In this document: positions 24,452 to 32,996 of the stretch, in pieces
Layout: the number at the start of each line of letters is the position of its first letter
Numbering within the stretch: position 1 is the first letter of the stretch
Assembly: GCA_022450595.1 (NCBI GenBank)
Contig: JAKUPT010000021.1
Location: forward strand, 1-42,878
Length of the DNA: 42,878 nucleotides
Reading direction: 5' to 3'
Source of the DNA: Bdellovibrionales bacterium
Lineage (GTDB): Bacteria > Bdellovibrionota > Bdellovibrionia > Bdellovibrionales > UBA1609
The notes under the pieces: generated by a model
What the model saw: the letters and a program-made list of their open reading frames with translations, nothing else
What the model was told of the DNA's origin: nothing
Database searches by the model: none
Made by a program: the position numbers and the translations under genes

Positions 24452-24898
24452 TTATTGGCATTTAGCACATAAAGCAAAGAACTCTAAGTTATGGCTGACA
24501 TCTTTATAACCTAAGGCCTGTAACTTATTAAGCTGTTGTGGGGAAAGGCAGATGTCTATTGATTCGATCTCACGACAATTTTTACAAATAACATGGTGAT
24601 GGTGATGTTTATTATTTTTTGAAATGTACTCATATCTATGAACTCCATCTTGAAAATCAATAGGAGTTAACAGTTTAAATTTTAAAAGGGAGTTTATAAA
24701 ACGATAGACAGTTGCCAAATCAATGTCTTTAATCTGATTTTTTTGCGAAAGCTCATCTGTACTAAAAGGAGAGCTAAAGCTTAAAACATTTTCTACAATC
24801 ATTTCTCGCTGCTGAGTGATCCGACCACCATGGGACTTAATGGTATTAAGTATGTATTGTTTTTCTTTCTCTTTGTTCATTGTATGGCAGTTACTCAT
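24452..24898 (-). CDS. zur: Fur-family metalloregulator, probably Zur
   Basis: 148 residues. A winged-helix DNA-binding half (RITQQREMIVENVL, then DIDLATVYRFINSLLKFKLL) is followed by a metal-binding dimerisation half (HRYEYISKNNKHHHHHVICKNCREIESI and FFALCAKC). The CxxC pairs give the structural zinc site. It is the last gene of the znu operon, so a zinc-sensing Zur is much more likely than Fur. Autoregulation through the palindrome at 28935-28955 is expected. The start at ATG 24898 has AGGAG upstream and overlaps the znuB stop by 8 bases. The track's longer start at 24934 would extend 44 bases into znuB. Confidence 0.88.
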   Translation of the reverse strand: MSNCHTMNKEKEKQYILNTIKSHGGRITQQREMIVENVLSFSSPFSTDELSQKNQIKDIDLATVYRFINSLLKFKLLTPIDFQDGVHRYEYISKNNKHHHHHVICKNCREIESIDICLSPQQLNKLQALGYKDVSHNLEFFALCAKCQ

Positions 24899-25727
24899 AG
24901 GATCTCCTAGACAATAAATAACTCGCAAAGACAATAAAAATAGTTATTGCTGGAACGGTTGGAAGTTTCATCATGCCAAAACTGGCTAAAACACCACTAG
25001 TCACTCCTAATGTGACAGCGAATGTAAGAATAGACCTGATTTTAACAATAGGGATATTTTTGCCACTTAAAATAACAATTGGAATAAATAGACATGATAA
25101 AGTAAATAGCATACCAAGCAGTTCAATGCTCAAAGTGATCAATGCAATTGTGGCAAAAGTAAAGTAGCGGTTTAGTTTTTTTTGCTGTGATGAGTGAATG
25201 TACTGATCAAAGGTATTTTTTAAAAAAGATATATGAGTGACCTGAAGCCATTTCTTCCAAATAAAAATAAAAATAATTAATGCAAAAGCACTAATAAACT
25301 GGGCCTCAATATTTGTCACCAAAGATATGTCTCCTATGTAGGAGTTTTTTGAATGACTGTCCAGATTAGGTACTAAAGCAACACATATACTTTCTATGGC
25401 TAAAAACACCACATATATGCTTAAAAAATACGAATTTTTAAACCGACTGTTTAATTTTTTAAAATGATCAAAAATGTAAAACATCAGCGATGCAGTTATA
25501 AAGCCCAAAATCATAGGAAACACACCAAGATCATGCTGATGTTCGGGCATAATTATCATTTCTATCATTAAAGCAATTAAAATTCCAAGAGCTGCAGCTT
25601 GTGATAACAAAAAGCTTTTTATGGACTCATTTCTTGAGGCTAGCTGTGCTCCAACTAAAGCAAGCGTGCTTCCCACAATAACTCCAGATATGATAGACCA
25701 TTTGTATATTAAAAGCAGTTCAATCAT
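24891..25727 (-). CDS. znuB: ZnuB, zinc ABC transporter permease
   Basis: 278 residues with about eight hydrophobic helices of the ABC-3 (ZnuB/TroC) permease family: SIISGVIVGSTLALVGAQLASRN, FVISAFALIIFIFIWKK-type segments, and SIELLGMLFTLSCLFIPIVILSG. It forms the inner-membrane channel of the zinc importer. The ATG lies inside the end of znuC (8-base overlap), and zur begins inside its own end. The substrate assignment rests on the operon and on ZnuA. Confidence 0.85.
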   Translation of the reverse strand: MIELLLIYKWSIISGVIVGSTLALVGAQLASRNESIKSFLLSQAAALGILIALMIEMIIMPEHQHDLGVFPMILGFITASLMFYIFDHFKKLNSRFKNSYFLSIYVVFLAIESICVALVPNLDSHSKNSYIGDISLVTNIEAQFISAFALIIFIFIWKKWLQVTHISFLKNTFDQYIHSSQQKKLNRYFTFATIALITLSIELLGMLFTLSCLFIPIVILSGKNIPIVKIRSILTFAVTLGVTSGVLASFGMMKLPTVPAITIFIVFASYLLSRRSYE

Positions 25728-26286
25728 TATTTAACTCATCCAAGTTTAAATATTTACATTCTAACTCTGTACTTATCTCCTCATGACTGACGATAATAAA
25801 AGAAGAGTTACTAGCTATTTTACTTTTAATAAAAGATATAAGTGTTGTTTTCGAAGATTGGTCAAGATGGTTAAAAGGCTCATCTAAAATATATAAATGA
25901 GCCTTCTTTTGTAAACATTGATTTAATAAAGCCTTTTGCCTTTCGCCGCCACTGGCACTATTCCAGTAATTTTCAGTATTAAGTGTGAATAACATACTTT
26001 GAGTGTTTTCAAAGTTCATAATGTCTTTAAGTTTTAAAGGCAGTAAAAAACTCAGTCCACTTAATTGTGGAAGATAAGAGATTTCATTGAGTGATGGTTT
26101 TAACTGAAACTGCCCAGTGTACTTTTTATGTAGACCTAAAATAGTTTTTATTAAGCTGGTTTTACCCGAACCATTTGTTCCTTGAATGCATAAAACTTCT
26201 GAGGTTTGTAAGCTAAAAGATATGGGGCCTGAGATAAGCTCCATAGTGTCTGTGTAAATTTTTAAATTATCAGAATTTAAAAGCAT
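25720..26286 (-). CDS. znuC: ZnuC, zinc ABC transporter ATPase (short)
   Basis: 188 residues, shorter than the usual 230-250, yet all motifs are present: Walker A GTNGSGKTSLIK, Q-loop SYLPQLSG, signature SGGERQKALL, Walker B LYILDEPFNHLD and switch His IIVSHEE. It powers zinc import through ZnuB. The shortening is in the helical region and the C-terminus. It starts 7 bases after znuA and overlaps znuB. Confidence 0.87.
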   Translation of the reverse strand: MLLNSDNLKIYTDTMELISGPISFSLQTSEVLCIQGTNGSGKTSLIKTILGLHKKYTGQFQLKPSLNEISYLPQLSGLSFLLPLKLKDIMNFENTQSMLFTLNTENYWNSASGGERQKALLNQCLQKKAHLYILDEPFNHLDQSSKTTLISFIKSKIASNSSFIIVSHEEISTELECKYLNLDELNND

Positions 26287-26293
26287 TAATTAT

Positions 26294-27193
26294 TTACTTT
26301 CCTTTAGCTTTGTTAATTATTTGGTCGGTAATATAGTGTTGTAGCTTTTCAATGGTATTATATTGGTTTTGATTTAAGTTCACTAAAGCGGGCAGCTTTA
26401 TAGAAGAAATTCCACTTATTTCAGAGAATTTATTTAAGTGCTTTTCAGGAGTGTAATGAGACCCAACAGCTAAATCAATACCTTGCTGCTTAGCCTTTAA
26501 TGCCACTTTGGCAATACGCGAAGAAGAAGGAGGCACACCTGGAAGCTCTTCAATACTTCCCTGATGTTTAATACTGTAGCTGTTAAAAAAGTAGTTAAAC
26601 TCTTTATGATATTGAATCACTTTTAGGTTGTGTTGATTTAACTTATCTTGAATTTTTTGTTTTAACTCTAGCATACGATTTTTAAACTCAATTTGATTTT
26701 TTGTATAGAGGCTTGAGTTTTTAGGGTTATAAGCGATGAGCACTTCTAAAATTTTCTCAGAGGCTTTAATCAGCTGATCAGGGCTAAGGTTATAGTGAGG
26801 GTTTCCTTTTTTATGAACGTCCCCCATAGAGCGGTCACTTGGCCTTTCAGGAATATCTAGAGCCGTGACATAGGTGCTGGCGTCACAAAACCCCTGTGCT
26901 CCAGGTTGTATTTTTTTATTCGCTGATTTTTGAATAACTTTTGGAGCCCAGCCAATTTCAAGCTCAAGCCCAACTTGGCAAAACACATCGGCATTAGAAA
27001 CTTTGGAGATAAAATAGGGGGAAGCTTCTAGAAAGTGGGGGTCTTCACTACCAGAAAGTAAAGACTCAGCTTTAATATCCTTTTTTCCAATCGCTTTTGC
27101 AATTTCAGCCAGTTCAGGAATAGTTGTTACCACTTTTAATGTGTCGGCTTTAATAATGCCTATGCTTGCTAGGATAATAAATAATAATTGCAT
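26294..27193 (-). CDS. znuA: ZnuA, periplasmic zinc-binding protein
   Basis: 299 residues of the cluster A-I (ZnuA/TroA) binding-protein family with a signal peptide (MQLLFIILASIGIIKA). Zinc-ligand candidates are His in SEDPHFLEASP, His in GNPHYNLSP, His in VIQYHKEFNYFF and the final acidic or His ligand in AVGSHYTPEKH. The His-rich loop typical of many ZnuA proteins is only a short remnant (MGDVHKKGNPH). It delivers periplasmic zinc to ZnuBC. It is preceded in the operon by the porin gene. Confidence 0.88.
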   Translation of the reverse strand: MQLLFIILASIGIIKADTLKVVTTIPELAEIAKAIGKKDIKAESLLSGSEDPHFLEASPYFISKVSNADVFCQVGLELEIGWAPKVIQKSANKKIQPGAQGFCDASTYVTALDIPERPSDRSMGDVHKKGNPHYNLSPDQLIKASEKILEVLIAYNPKNSSLYTKNQIEFKNRMLELKQKIQDKLNQHNLKVIQYHKEFNYFFNSYSIKHQGSIEELPGVPPSSSRIAKVALKAKQQGIDLAVGSHYTPEKHLNKFSEISGISSIKLPALVNLNQNQYNTIEKLQHYITDQIINKAKGK

Positions 27194-27201
27194 TTTTGCT
27201 C

Positions 27202-28260
27202 CTAAAAAATGTGGGCGGGATGTGCTCCTAAAAAGTAAACAAATTGAAGCTGAACTTGACGGTTTTTAGTGTCTGATACACCTTGGGTAGTGTTGACCTC
27301 ATGTAAGTAACTTAAGCGAACCAAACTGAACTCACTGGGTTTGTAAGTGACAGAAGGTGATAATGCATAGTCGAAGTCTTCTCGGCCTTTAGAGTTAGTT
27401 TCAAACTTCATGTTTAAGTGTGAAAAACCATCGAATCTCATGCCCAGAAAAAGCTGTTTTGAAAATCCATACTGTAAATAACTATAAAAACCTGACTTGT
27501 AGGTTGTCTCAACAGGACTTTGTTGCCACTGATAATAAAATTCACTTTGTGACAGCCATTTTAAAATCGCCCCCTGTCTTTGCTTGTAAGTCAAATCCAT
27601 GCCATAGAGCTTAGTCTTAGTACTGCCACCTTCAATTCTAGACAAATAGTTACCACCAATTAACCAACCCGTTTGTGAACTTTCAGGAATAAATCCGGTC
27701 ACTCTTAAGTAGTGCAAAGGGTAGCTTGGCCGTAGTCCGTCTTCGTGACAGTGCCCAAAACATTCCCCATTGGTAACACCTACTTTGACATTGATTAATT
27801 CTTGGCCAGGAACAAGGAGACTGTATTCTATACCTGTGTCAGAGGCACCTTCTGCTTCAAGAACATCGGAGCCTGGATGTAAAAACTCTCTATGAACTTT
27901 GGGTGCAGTAGTAAAGAGCCAATCATGTTGATGTACATTATTAAGTCGCCCAATATCTAATAAAAATTTTCCTATTTTTATTTCTGATTTTGGGATTAAA
28001 CTATTACTACTTATAAAGCCTTCATGCAGCTCAAAGACAAACTCGCCGCCTTCATTATGGCCGGCTATATTGAGTTGACCAGAAAACAAATGATCAACGG
28101 GGCCATAAAGCAGCAACTCGGCAGACCGGACTTGGGTTTTATTTTCTTTGGATTCATCTAAACTTATTGGGTTAATAATATCTACAGCGCTGGCTATATT
28201 GATATTATCCACGCCGGCATAAACATAAGAACTGAAGACTAAGGCAATTAAAAAACTCAT
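27202..28260 (-). CDS. Outer-membrane porin-like barrel of the zinc operon
   Basis: 352 residues with a signal peptide (ending YVYA) and many alternating beta strands (SEIKIGKFLLDIGRLNN, TGWLIGGNYLSRIEGG, GFYSYLQYGFSKQLFLGMRFDGF, VQLQFVYFLG). It ends HPAHIF, with terminal Phe as in BAM-inserted barrels. A loop reads NGECFGHCHEDGLRP, which with the C-terminal HPAH suggests a metal-binding extracellular or constriction site. Placement ahead of znuA behind a Zur-type box suggests zinc passage across the outer membrane; this is inference. Its ATG overlaps the lipoprotein stop (TAATG). Confidence 0.75.
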   Translation of the reverse strand: MSFLIALVFSSYVYAGVDNINIASAVDIINPISLDESKENKTQVRSAELLLYGPVDHLFSGQLNIAGHNEGGEFVFELHEGFISSNSLIPKSEIKIGKFLLDIGRLNNVHQHDWLFTTAPKVHREFLHPGSDVLEAEGASDTGIEYSLLVPGQELINVKVGVTNGECFGHCHEDGLRPSYPLHYLRVTGFIPESSQTGWLIGGNYLSRIEGGSTKTKLYGMDLTYKQRQGAILKWLSQSEFYYQWQQSPVETTYKSGFYSYLQYGFSKQLFLGMRFDGFSHLNMKFETNSKGREDFDYALSPSVTYKPSEFSLVRLSYLHEVNTTQGVSDTKNRQVQLQFVYFLGAHPAHIF

Positions 28261-28898
28261 TAATGATCATCCTTAGGCTCTGAGACATTTGCAAAATTAA
28301 CTTTAGCCTCAACAAGCTCTAGGCCCCAGTATTTGCCAAAACCACGTCCGGCAAGGCTGCTATCAAAAACCTCTTTATGAGTGTTTTCATCCCAAATAAT
28401 AATGTGAGGAAGAGAGCTATGGTCATTATGAATATCTATAGACAGTTTCGCAGCTTTGGCTGAAACCACTGCTCTAAAAAAAGGAGTTAAGTTTTGTTTT
28501 GTTTCAGTGGATTGAAAAGTGATTTTTAATTTATCGCCTTTGGGAGTAAAGATCAGCTCAACTCCATTGTTTAAATTTTCATCGGCAAAACTAATCAGTC
28601 TTACTTCGGAGTTAGCATCTAATTCAAAGTCTAAATTAAAATTAAAACCCATTTCAGGTCGCTCAAAGCTATCAGTAAACTTGAAGAGCCCTGTTCCTTG
28701 TACCATTTGATTCTCAAAGACCAAGTTGTTGGAGTTTAAGAGCTCTACTTTTTGACCACTAAATTGTTTAATAATTTTAGGAGGTTGTGGTTTGTCTGCA
28801 GAATCGTCTTTTTGAGTGGGTTGATCTAAATCTGGGTTAAACCCACCGCCACAGGCTGAAAGTAATAAGACGAAAACAATATAAAAGACTTTACTCAT
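28260..28898 (-). CDS. Lipoprotein, first gene of the zinc operon
   Basis: 212 residues. Signal VFYIVFVLLLSACGGG gives a canonical lipobox (LSAC). A low-complexity linker (TQKDDSADKPQPPK) is followed by a beta-sandwich-like domain (GTGLFKFTDSFERPEMGFNFNLDFEL) and a His-containing segment (IDIHNDHSSLPHIIIWDE). It may help capture zinc or assist the porin; no family is recognised. The start is ATG 28898, which has TAGGAGG upstream. The track's GTG at 28934 would begin in the operator region. Confidence 0.75.
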   Translation of the reverse strand: MSKVFYIVFVLLLSACGGGFNPDLDQPTQKDDSADKPQPPKIIKQFSGQKVELLNSNNLVFENQMVQGTGLFKFTDSFERPEMGFNFNLDFELDANSEVRLISFADENLNNGVELIFTPKGDKLKITFQSTETKQNLTPFFRAVVSAKAAKLSIDIHNDHSSLPHIIIWDENTHKEVFDSSLAGRGFGKYWGLELVEAKVNFANVSEPKDDH

Positions 28899-28934
28899 AA
28901 TTCCTCCTAAATCTATTTTTAGAGGAACTATCAC

Positions 28935-28955
28935 TATTGCAAATCATTTGCAATA
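28935..28955 (-). promoter_or_regulatory. Zur/Fur-type operator of the zinc operon
   Basis: TATTGCAAA-TCA-TTTGCAATA is a perfect 21-base palindrome (9-bp arms). Inside it TGCAAAT-C-ATTTGCA has the 7-1-7 geometry of Fur-family boxes. It lies about 37 bases upstream of the first start codon, in the expected promoter. Zur itself is encoded at the operon end. Confidence 0.75.
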
Positions 28956-28968
28956 AAAAATGAGCCTT

Positions 28969-29895
28969 CTACAGCTTTTCCATGGGAGGTGGAGAGATAG
29001 GTTGTGAATGACTCCTATAGGCAAAATACTCACTTTCCTCAGGTGCTAGCCGTCGTCTAATCTCTGTAGGAAGCTGATGCAACACGTGGGTGGTTTCACC
29101 CTCACCTAAAACAGACTTTAAAGTTTTCCAAAAGGTCTGTATTAAGACTTCAGACGCTCCTTTGTTAAGCCCACTTCTTAATTTAACACCTTGTAGGATG
29201 GTTTGATCTGTGATGCTTCTGTTGGGGCCTGCTGGTAAATCAAAAAGAGGCTCTTGAATATGTTTTGGGAGCTGAGAGATAAAGTGGGTGCCGCCCGTGT
29301 AATGTAGCCTTTGAACAAGAATTCCAAGCAAGTACATAACAATCTCTTCAGTTTGTTTTTTGCTCAATTGAAAGGCTTCTGTGAATTGACCAATAAAGCG
29401 ATTATAGGTTTGCAAATGTGACCCGTTATGTTTGGAGGAGATGGCCTCAAAAACCTTTCTACGACGAATTTGTGATTTTACAATTTCACTTAAATCTAAG
29501 CTGTTAATAAATTGACCTGCAATTAAGTCATCAAGAGTCACTATGCCTACGCATTTTTTTTGGTGTCTTTTTGTCTCATTTATTATTGGAACACGTCTAA
29601 TTCCATAACTTTTCATAATTTGAATGGCTTCACTGATTGTTCCAGAGTCTGGTAGTGTGACAACGTCTGTTTCCATGATTTTTTTGATCTCAATATAGGC
29701 GTCGAGCTCTTCAGATATAAGATTACAAGTAATATCTCGATCTGTTAATACGCCCACAAGCTCTGAGTCTTTGTTATAAACAACCACACAGCCCACTTGG
29801 TTGTCACACATAGCCCTTGCGGCAACCAGTGCTGAATCGTGTTCTCTTAAAACGACAATTTTTCTATTAATAAATGAATCAATTGATGAGTACAT
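28969..29895 (-). CDS. CBS-pair protein fused to DUF2267
   Basis: 308 residues. Two CBS domains (about 5-60 and 70-135) are seen in VGCVVVYNKDSELVGVLTDRDITCNLI and GIRRVPIINETKRHQKKCVGIVTLDDLIAGQ; such pairs bind adenine nucleotides. The C-terminal half (about 155-300) has two DUF2267-like repeats: LSKKQTEEIVMYLLGILVQRLHYTGGTHFISQLPKHIQEPLF and SEVLIQTFWKTLKSVLGEGETTHVLHQLPTEIRRRL. The protein is cytoplasmic and probably an energy or stress sensor with an unknown output. AACCTCCC-type sequence on the minus strand gives GGGAGGTT before the ATG. It lies upstream of the zinc operon on the same strand. Confidence 0.82.
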   Translation of the reverse strand: MYSSIDSFINRKIVVLREHDSALVAARAMCDNQVGCVVVYNKDSELVGVLTDRDITCNLISEELDAYIEIKKIMETDVVTLPDSGTISEAIQIMKSYGIRRVPIINETKRHQKKCVGIVTLDDLIAGQFINSLDLSEIVKSQIRRRKVFEAISSKHNGSHLQTYNRFIGQFTEAFQLSKKQTEEIVMYLLGILVQRLHYTGGTHFISQLPKHIQEPLFDLPAGPNRSITDQTILQGVKLRSGLNKGASEVLIQTFWKTLKSVLGEGETTHVLHQLPTEIRRRLAPEESEYFAYRSHSQPISPPPMEKL

Positions 29896-30102
29896 TTTAA
29901 CCTCCCAAACTTCCTAATCAGTTTAACTGGAGACTTTTTTAAAAAGATCACGATTATGTGTAAATATGTATAAATTCCAACAAAATTCTTCAAAATTTAT
30001 TTGCGGACTTTATTACAGAAAACATTGTGTAATATGAGTAAAGCTTAAAAAACGATTCCTCCCTGGCAAAGATGTTTTATTCTATAAGAGTGAGGAATAA
30101 AG

Positions 30103-31866
30103 ATGAATTTTTCAAAAGTTAAAGAAGCAAAGAATTTGCACTGGATCCATTGGTGCATCATCACTTTCTCTTTGTGCTTAACATTATTTGCCTGGAAAGT
30201 TGCAAAAGACCAAGCCTATGAAAAGATAAAAGTAAAATTTAATAGAGAAGCCGATCAGGCCATTGAGCTACTTAAAGAGAGAATGGAAAAATATGAAGAT
30301 GCACTATGGAGTGGTGTGGCTTTAGTGAAAACATATAATGATCAAGTAGACTATAAAACATGGTTAAAGTTTTCTAATTCATTAAATATTGATGACAAAT
30401 ATCCTGGCATAAATGGTATTGGAGTCATTTATAATGTTACAAATTTTGATAGTTATTTAAAAGATCAAAAAAATCATCGTCCTAATTACAGTGTATATCC
30501 TGAACACAACAAAAAAGAGAAGTTTCCAATAACCTATATTGAACCATTACAAGCAAATAATAAAGCAGTAGGTCTTGATATAGCTCATGAAAAAAATAGA
30601 TATGAGGCGGCAATTAAAGCCAGAGATACCGGCAAGGCTCAAATAACGGGCCAAATTTTCTTGGTTCAAGATAAAAATAAAACGCCGGGTTTTTTGTTTT
30701 ATGCCCCTTTTTACCGCGGGGAAGCACCAACATCTTTAGAAAAAAGAAGACAACAGTTTGCGGGCATGGTCTATGCCCCTTTTGTCGTAAAAAAATTAAT
30801 GGAAGGTACTCTTGCAAAACAAAAACGGCATGTTGGCTTACGTATTAATGATAATAAAAATGTACTATATGATGAAAACAATCCCTCTCACAAGGAGTAT
30901 GACCCCAGCCCGTTATTTACTAGAACAAGTAAAATAAATTTTTTTGGTCGTGAATGGTCCTTTGACATACGCTCTACTGTTGATTTTAAAAATTCATATA
31001 AGACCAACACACCATTGGTGATATTAATAGGTGGGATTTTTATAGATGTTTTACTGTTTCTTTTGTTTTTATCTTTAACTAGATCAAGCAAAAGAGCTTA
31101 CCGTTATGCAAAAAAAATGCATAAAAAAGCAGAAGAACAAAGAGCATTAGTTGTAAACTCAAATAAATTGGCCGCTCTAGGTGAGATGGCTGGAGGTGTG
31201 GCACATGAGATTAATAATCCACTAGCGATTATTTCTGTTCATATGCTTCAGTTAAGGACTCTTTTAACAAAAAAGGACACTGAAAATGCATTAAAGCTTT
31301 GTGATAATATTGATGCAACAGTTCTAAGAATCTCTAACATAGTAAAGTCTATGAGAAAGCTATCTCGTGACAGTTCAAAAGATAACTTTGAAATCTTTTA
31401 TGTTAAGGAGTTAATAGAAGACTGCCTACAGCTCTGCCATGAAAAATTTGTAAGCAGAGGTATAAAATTGTATACACAAAATATTGACGATAGCTTAATC
31501 ATTAATTGCAATAAAATACAAATATCTCAGGTGATGATTAACCTATTGAATAACGCTTATGATGCCATCTGTGAATCTCCCGATCCTTGGATTAAAATTC
31601 AAGCCATAAAAAATGGCTTAACGGCCGAGATTATATTTACAGACTCTGGACAAGGCATTGATCAAGACATTCAAGATAAAATTCTGAACCCATTTTTTAC
31701 CACAAAACCTCTAGGGCTGGGTACAGGTATTGGATTGAGTATATCTAAGACAATAGTTGAAAATCATAGTGGTCGGTTAATATTAGATGCACATCAACAA
31801 AACACGAGTTTTAAAATAATACTACCCAGGGTTGTTGAAAGTAAAACTATAGGAGTTGGTGCTTGA
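30103..31866 (+). CDS. CHASE-domain sensor histidine kinase
   Basis: 587 residues. TM1 (about 18-36), an extracytoplasmic CHASE domain (about 75-240, with YPGINGIGVIYNV, VGLDIAHEKNRYEAAIKARDTGKAQITGQIFL and GFLFYAPFYRG) and TM2 (about 304-328). The kinase core follows: H-box LAALGEMAGGVAHEINNPLAI with phospho-acceptor His368, N-box INLLNNAYDAI, G1 FTDSGQGID, and G2 GTGIGLSIS. CHASE domains sense small ligands; the ligand here is unknown. The response regulator gene begins at its stop codon (TTGA), giving a clear cognate pair. Confidence 0.92.
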   Translation: MNFSKVKEAKNLHWIHWCIITFSLCLTLFAWKVAKDQAYEKIKVKFNREADQAIELLKERMEKYEDALWSGVALVKTYNDQVDYKTWLKFSNSLNIDDKYPGINGIGVIYNVTNFDSYLKDQKNHRPNYSVYPEHNKKEKFPITYIEPLQANNKAVGLDIAHEKNRYEAAIKARDTGKAQITGQIFLVQDKNKTPGFLFYAPFYRGEAPTSLEKRRQQFAGMVYAPFVVKKLMEGTLAKQKRHVGLRINDNKNVLYDENNPSHKEYDPSPLFTRTSKINFFGREWSFDIRSTVDFKNSYKTNTPLVILIGGIFIDVLLFLLFLSLTRSSKRAYRYAKKMHKKAEEQRALVVNSNKLAALGEMAGGVAHEINNPLAIISVHMLQLRTLLTKKDTENALKLCDNIDATVLRISNIVKSMRKLSRDSSKDNFEIFYVKELIEDCLQLCHEKFVSRGIKLYTQNIDDSLIINCNKIQISQVMINLLNNAYDAICESPDPWIKIQAIKNGLTAEIIFTDSGQGIDQDIQDKILNPFFTTKPLGLGTGIGLSISKTIVENHSGRLILDAHQQNTSFKIILPRVVESKTIGVGA

Positions 31867-32255
31867 GTGTATTAAAAGTCTTAATTGTTGATGATGAAAA
31901 AGAATTGTGTGCGGCCTTGTGTTTGCAGCTGTCAATGAATCTTAATATAGATTGTGATTTTTGTTATTCTGGAGAACAGGCTTTGCAAAAATTAAATGAT
32001 AAAATTTATGACGTTTTATTAACAGACATTAAAATGCCCGGCATGAATGGAATTGAACTGATTAAAGTCATAAAAAAAGAAACTCATTCTAAAATAATAG
32101 CTTATGCAATGACCGGCTATTCAGACTATTCAGAGAGAGATGTTTTATCTGTGGGAGGACAAAGATTGTTTCATAAGCCAGATGATATTTCTGAAATAGT
32201 AAAAACAATACTGTCTATGACTCAAAGTAAATCTTCTGCTTTAGAAACTGATTAA
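31863..32255 (+). CDS. Single-domain response regulator
   Basis: 130 residues forming just a receiver domain: acidic pair in LIVDDEKEL, phosphorylation site Asp55 in LLTDIKMPGMNG, conserved Thr in AMTGYSD and Lys in LFHKPDD. No output domain is present, so it acts through protein contacts or phosphorelay. Its start is TTG overlapping the kinase stop. GGAGTTGG precedes it. Its 3' end overlaps the convergent DUF167 gene by 4 bases. Confidence 0.9.
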   Translation: MSVLKVLIVDDEKELCAALCLQLSMNLNIDCDFCYSGEQALQKLNDKIYDVLLTDIKMPGMNGIELIKVIKKETHSKIIAYAMTGYSDYSERDVLSVGGQRLFHKPDDISEIVKTILSMTQSKSSALETD

Positions 32256-32476
32256 CTTTCTAAGATCTCAATAACTTTATTTTTAGACTTGTGACCTGAA
32301 AGAATCTTAATATTAGATTTTGGAACTTTAAAGTATTTGGCCAAAGCTTCTAATAACTTCAAATTGGCCTCTCCTTTAGTGGGGAGGGCATTAATTTTAG
32401 CAATAATTTTATTGGAGCCTATCATTTCGATAGACTCCTTTTTAGATTTTGGCTTTACAAATACTGAATATTTCAT
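32252..32476 (-). CDS. DUF167/YggU family protein
   Basis: 74 residues matching the DUF167 fold: KYSVFVKPKSKKESI, then ALPTKGEANLKLLEALAKYFKVPKSNIKILSGHKSKNKVIEI. The family is small, widespread and of unknown function. Its ATG overlaps the stop of the upstream secreted-protein gene (ATGA). It closes the minus-strand operon. Confidence 0.9.
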   Translation of the reverse strand: MKYSVFVKPKSKKESIEMIGSNKIIAKINALPTKGEANLKLLEALAKYFKVPKSNIKILSGHKSKNKVIEILES

Positions 32477-32985
32477 CTTTTCTTTAAACAGTGTTCTTTG
32501 ATTTCTTGGTTTTCTTGCTCATTTAGGTTTGCAAATTCAGTGATCCAGGCGATGGGACCTTGGTTTTTATCATTTAATTTCCAGTTAATGGTCCAACAGC
32601 CAGACATTTGATGCAGAGCCATAGACTTTAAATAATAACTTCCATTTTCAAAGTTTAATTTATGTGAAGTAGAATGATTATGCCCGTTGTCCATATACAT
32701 AAATGGCAGTAGGGTGAAGTTTTCAAGTTTTACACCTGTTTGGTTTTTATCCTTGCTCTTCCAAAACTTAACTATAGCTTTAGAATAAAACCACTTTTGA
32801 GGTGGTTGTTTCATGGGTATAAGCGCCGGTGACATTTGCTCGGAGGGTTGAAGCTCTCCTTTAATTTTTTGATCAGCCTTTTGCCAGTTAATTTTATAAC
32901 AATAAGACTGATTATTAACTTCAATCGTATTTTGGCAGTCAGCATATGCAAATGTATATAAAAATATTGATATTAAAAAGCTCAT
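32473..32985 (-). CDS. Secreted YtkA-like protein
   Basis: 170 residues with a signal peptide (SFLISIFLYTFAYA). The segment LPFMYMDNGHNHSTSHKL, then GSYYLKSMALHQMSGCWTINWKL, resembles the YtkA-like/FixH-type fold (MPxMxHG with a later MPGxWxL), found in envelope copper and redox modules. Two Cys near the N-terminus (DCQN and YCYK) and further Cys (SGCW and EHCLKK) may form disulphides. AAAGGAG precedes the ATG. It is the fourth or fifth gene of the operon and is coupled to DUF167. The metal role is inferred. Confidence 0.6.
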   Translation of the reverse strand: MSFLISIFLYTFAYADCQNTIEVNNQSYCYKINWQKADQKIKGELQPSEQMSPALIPMKQPPQKWFYSKAIVKFWKSKDKNQTGVKLENFTLLPFMYMDNGHNHSTSHKLNFENGSYYLKSMALHQMSGCWTINWKLNDKNQGPIAWITEFANLNEQENQEIKEHCLKKR

Positions 32986-32996
32986 AACATTCTCCT

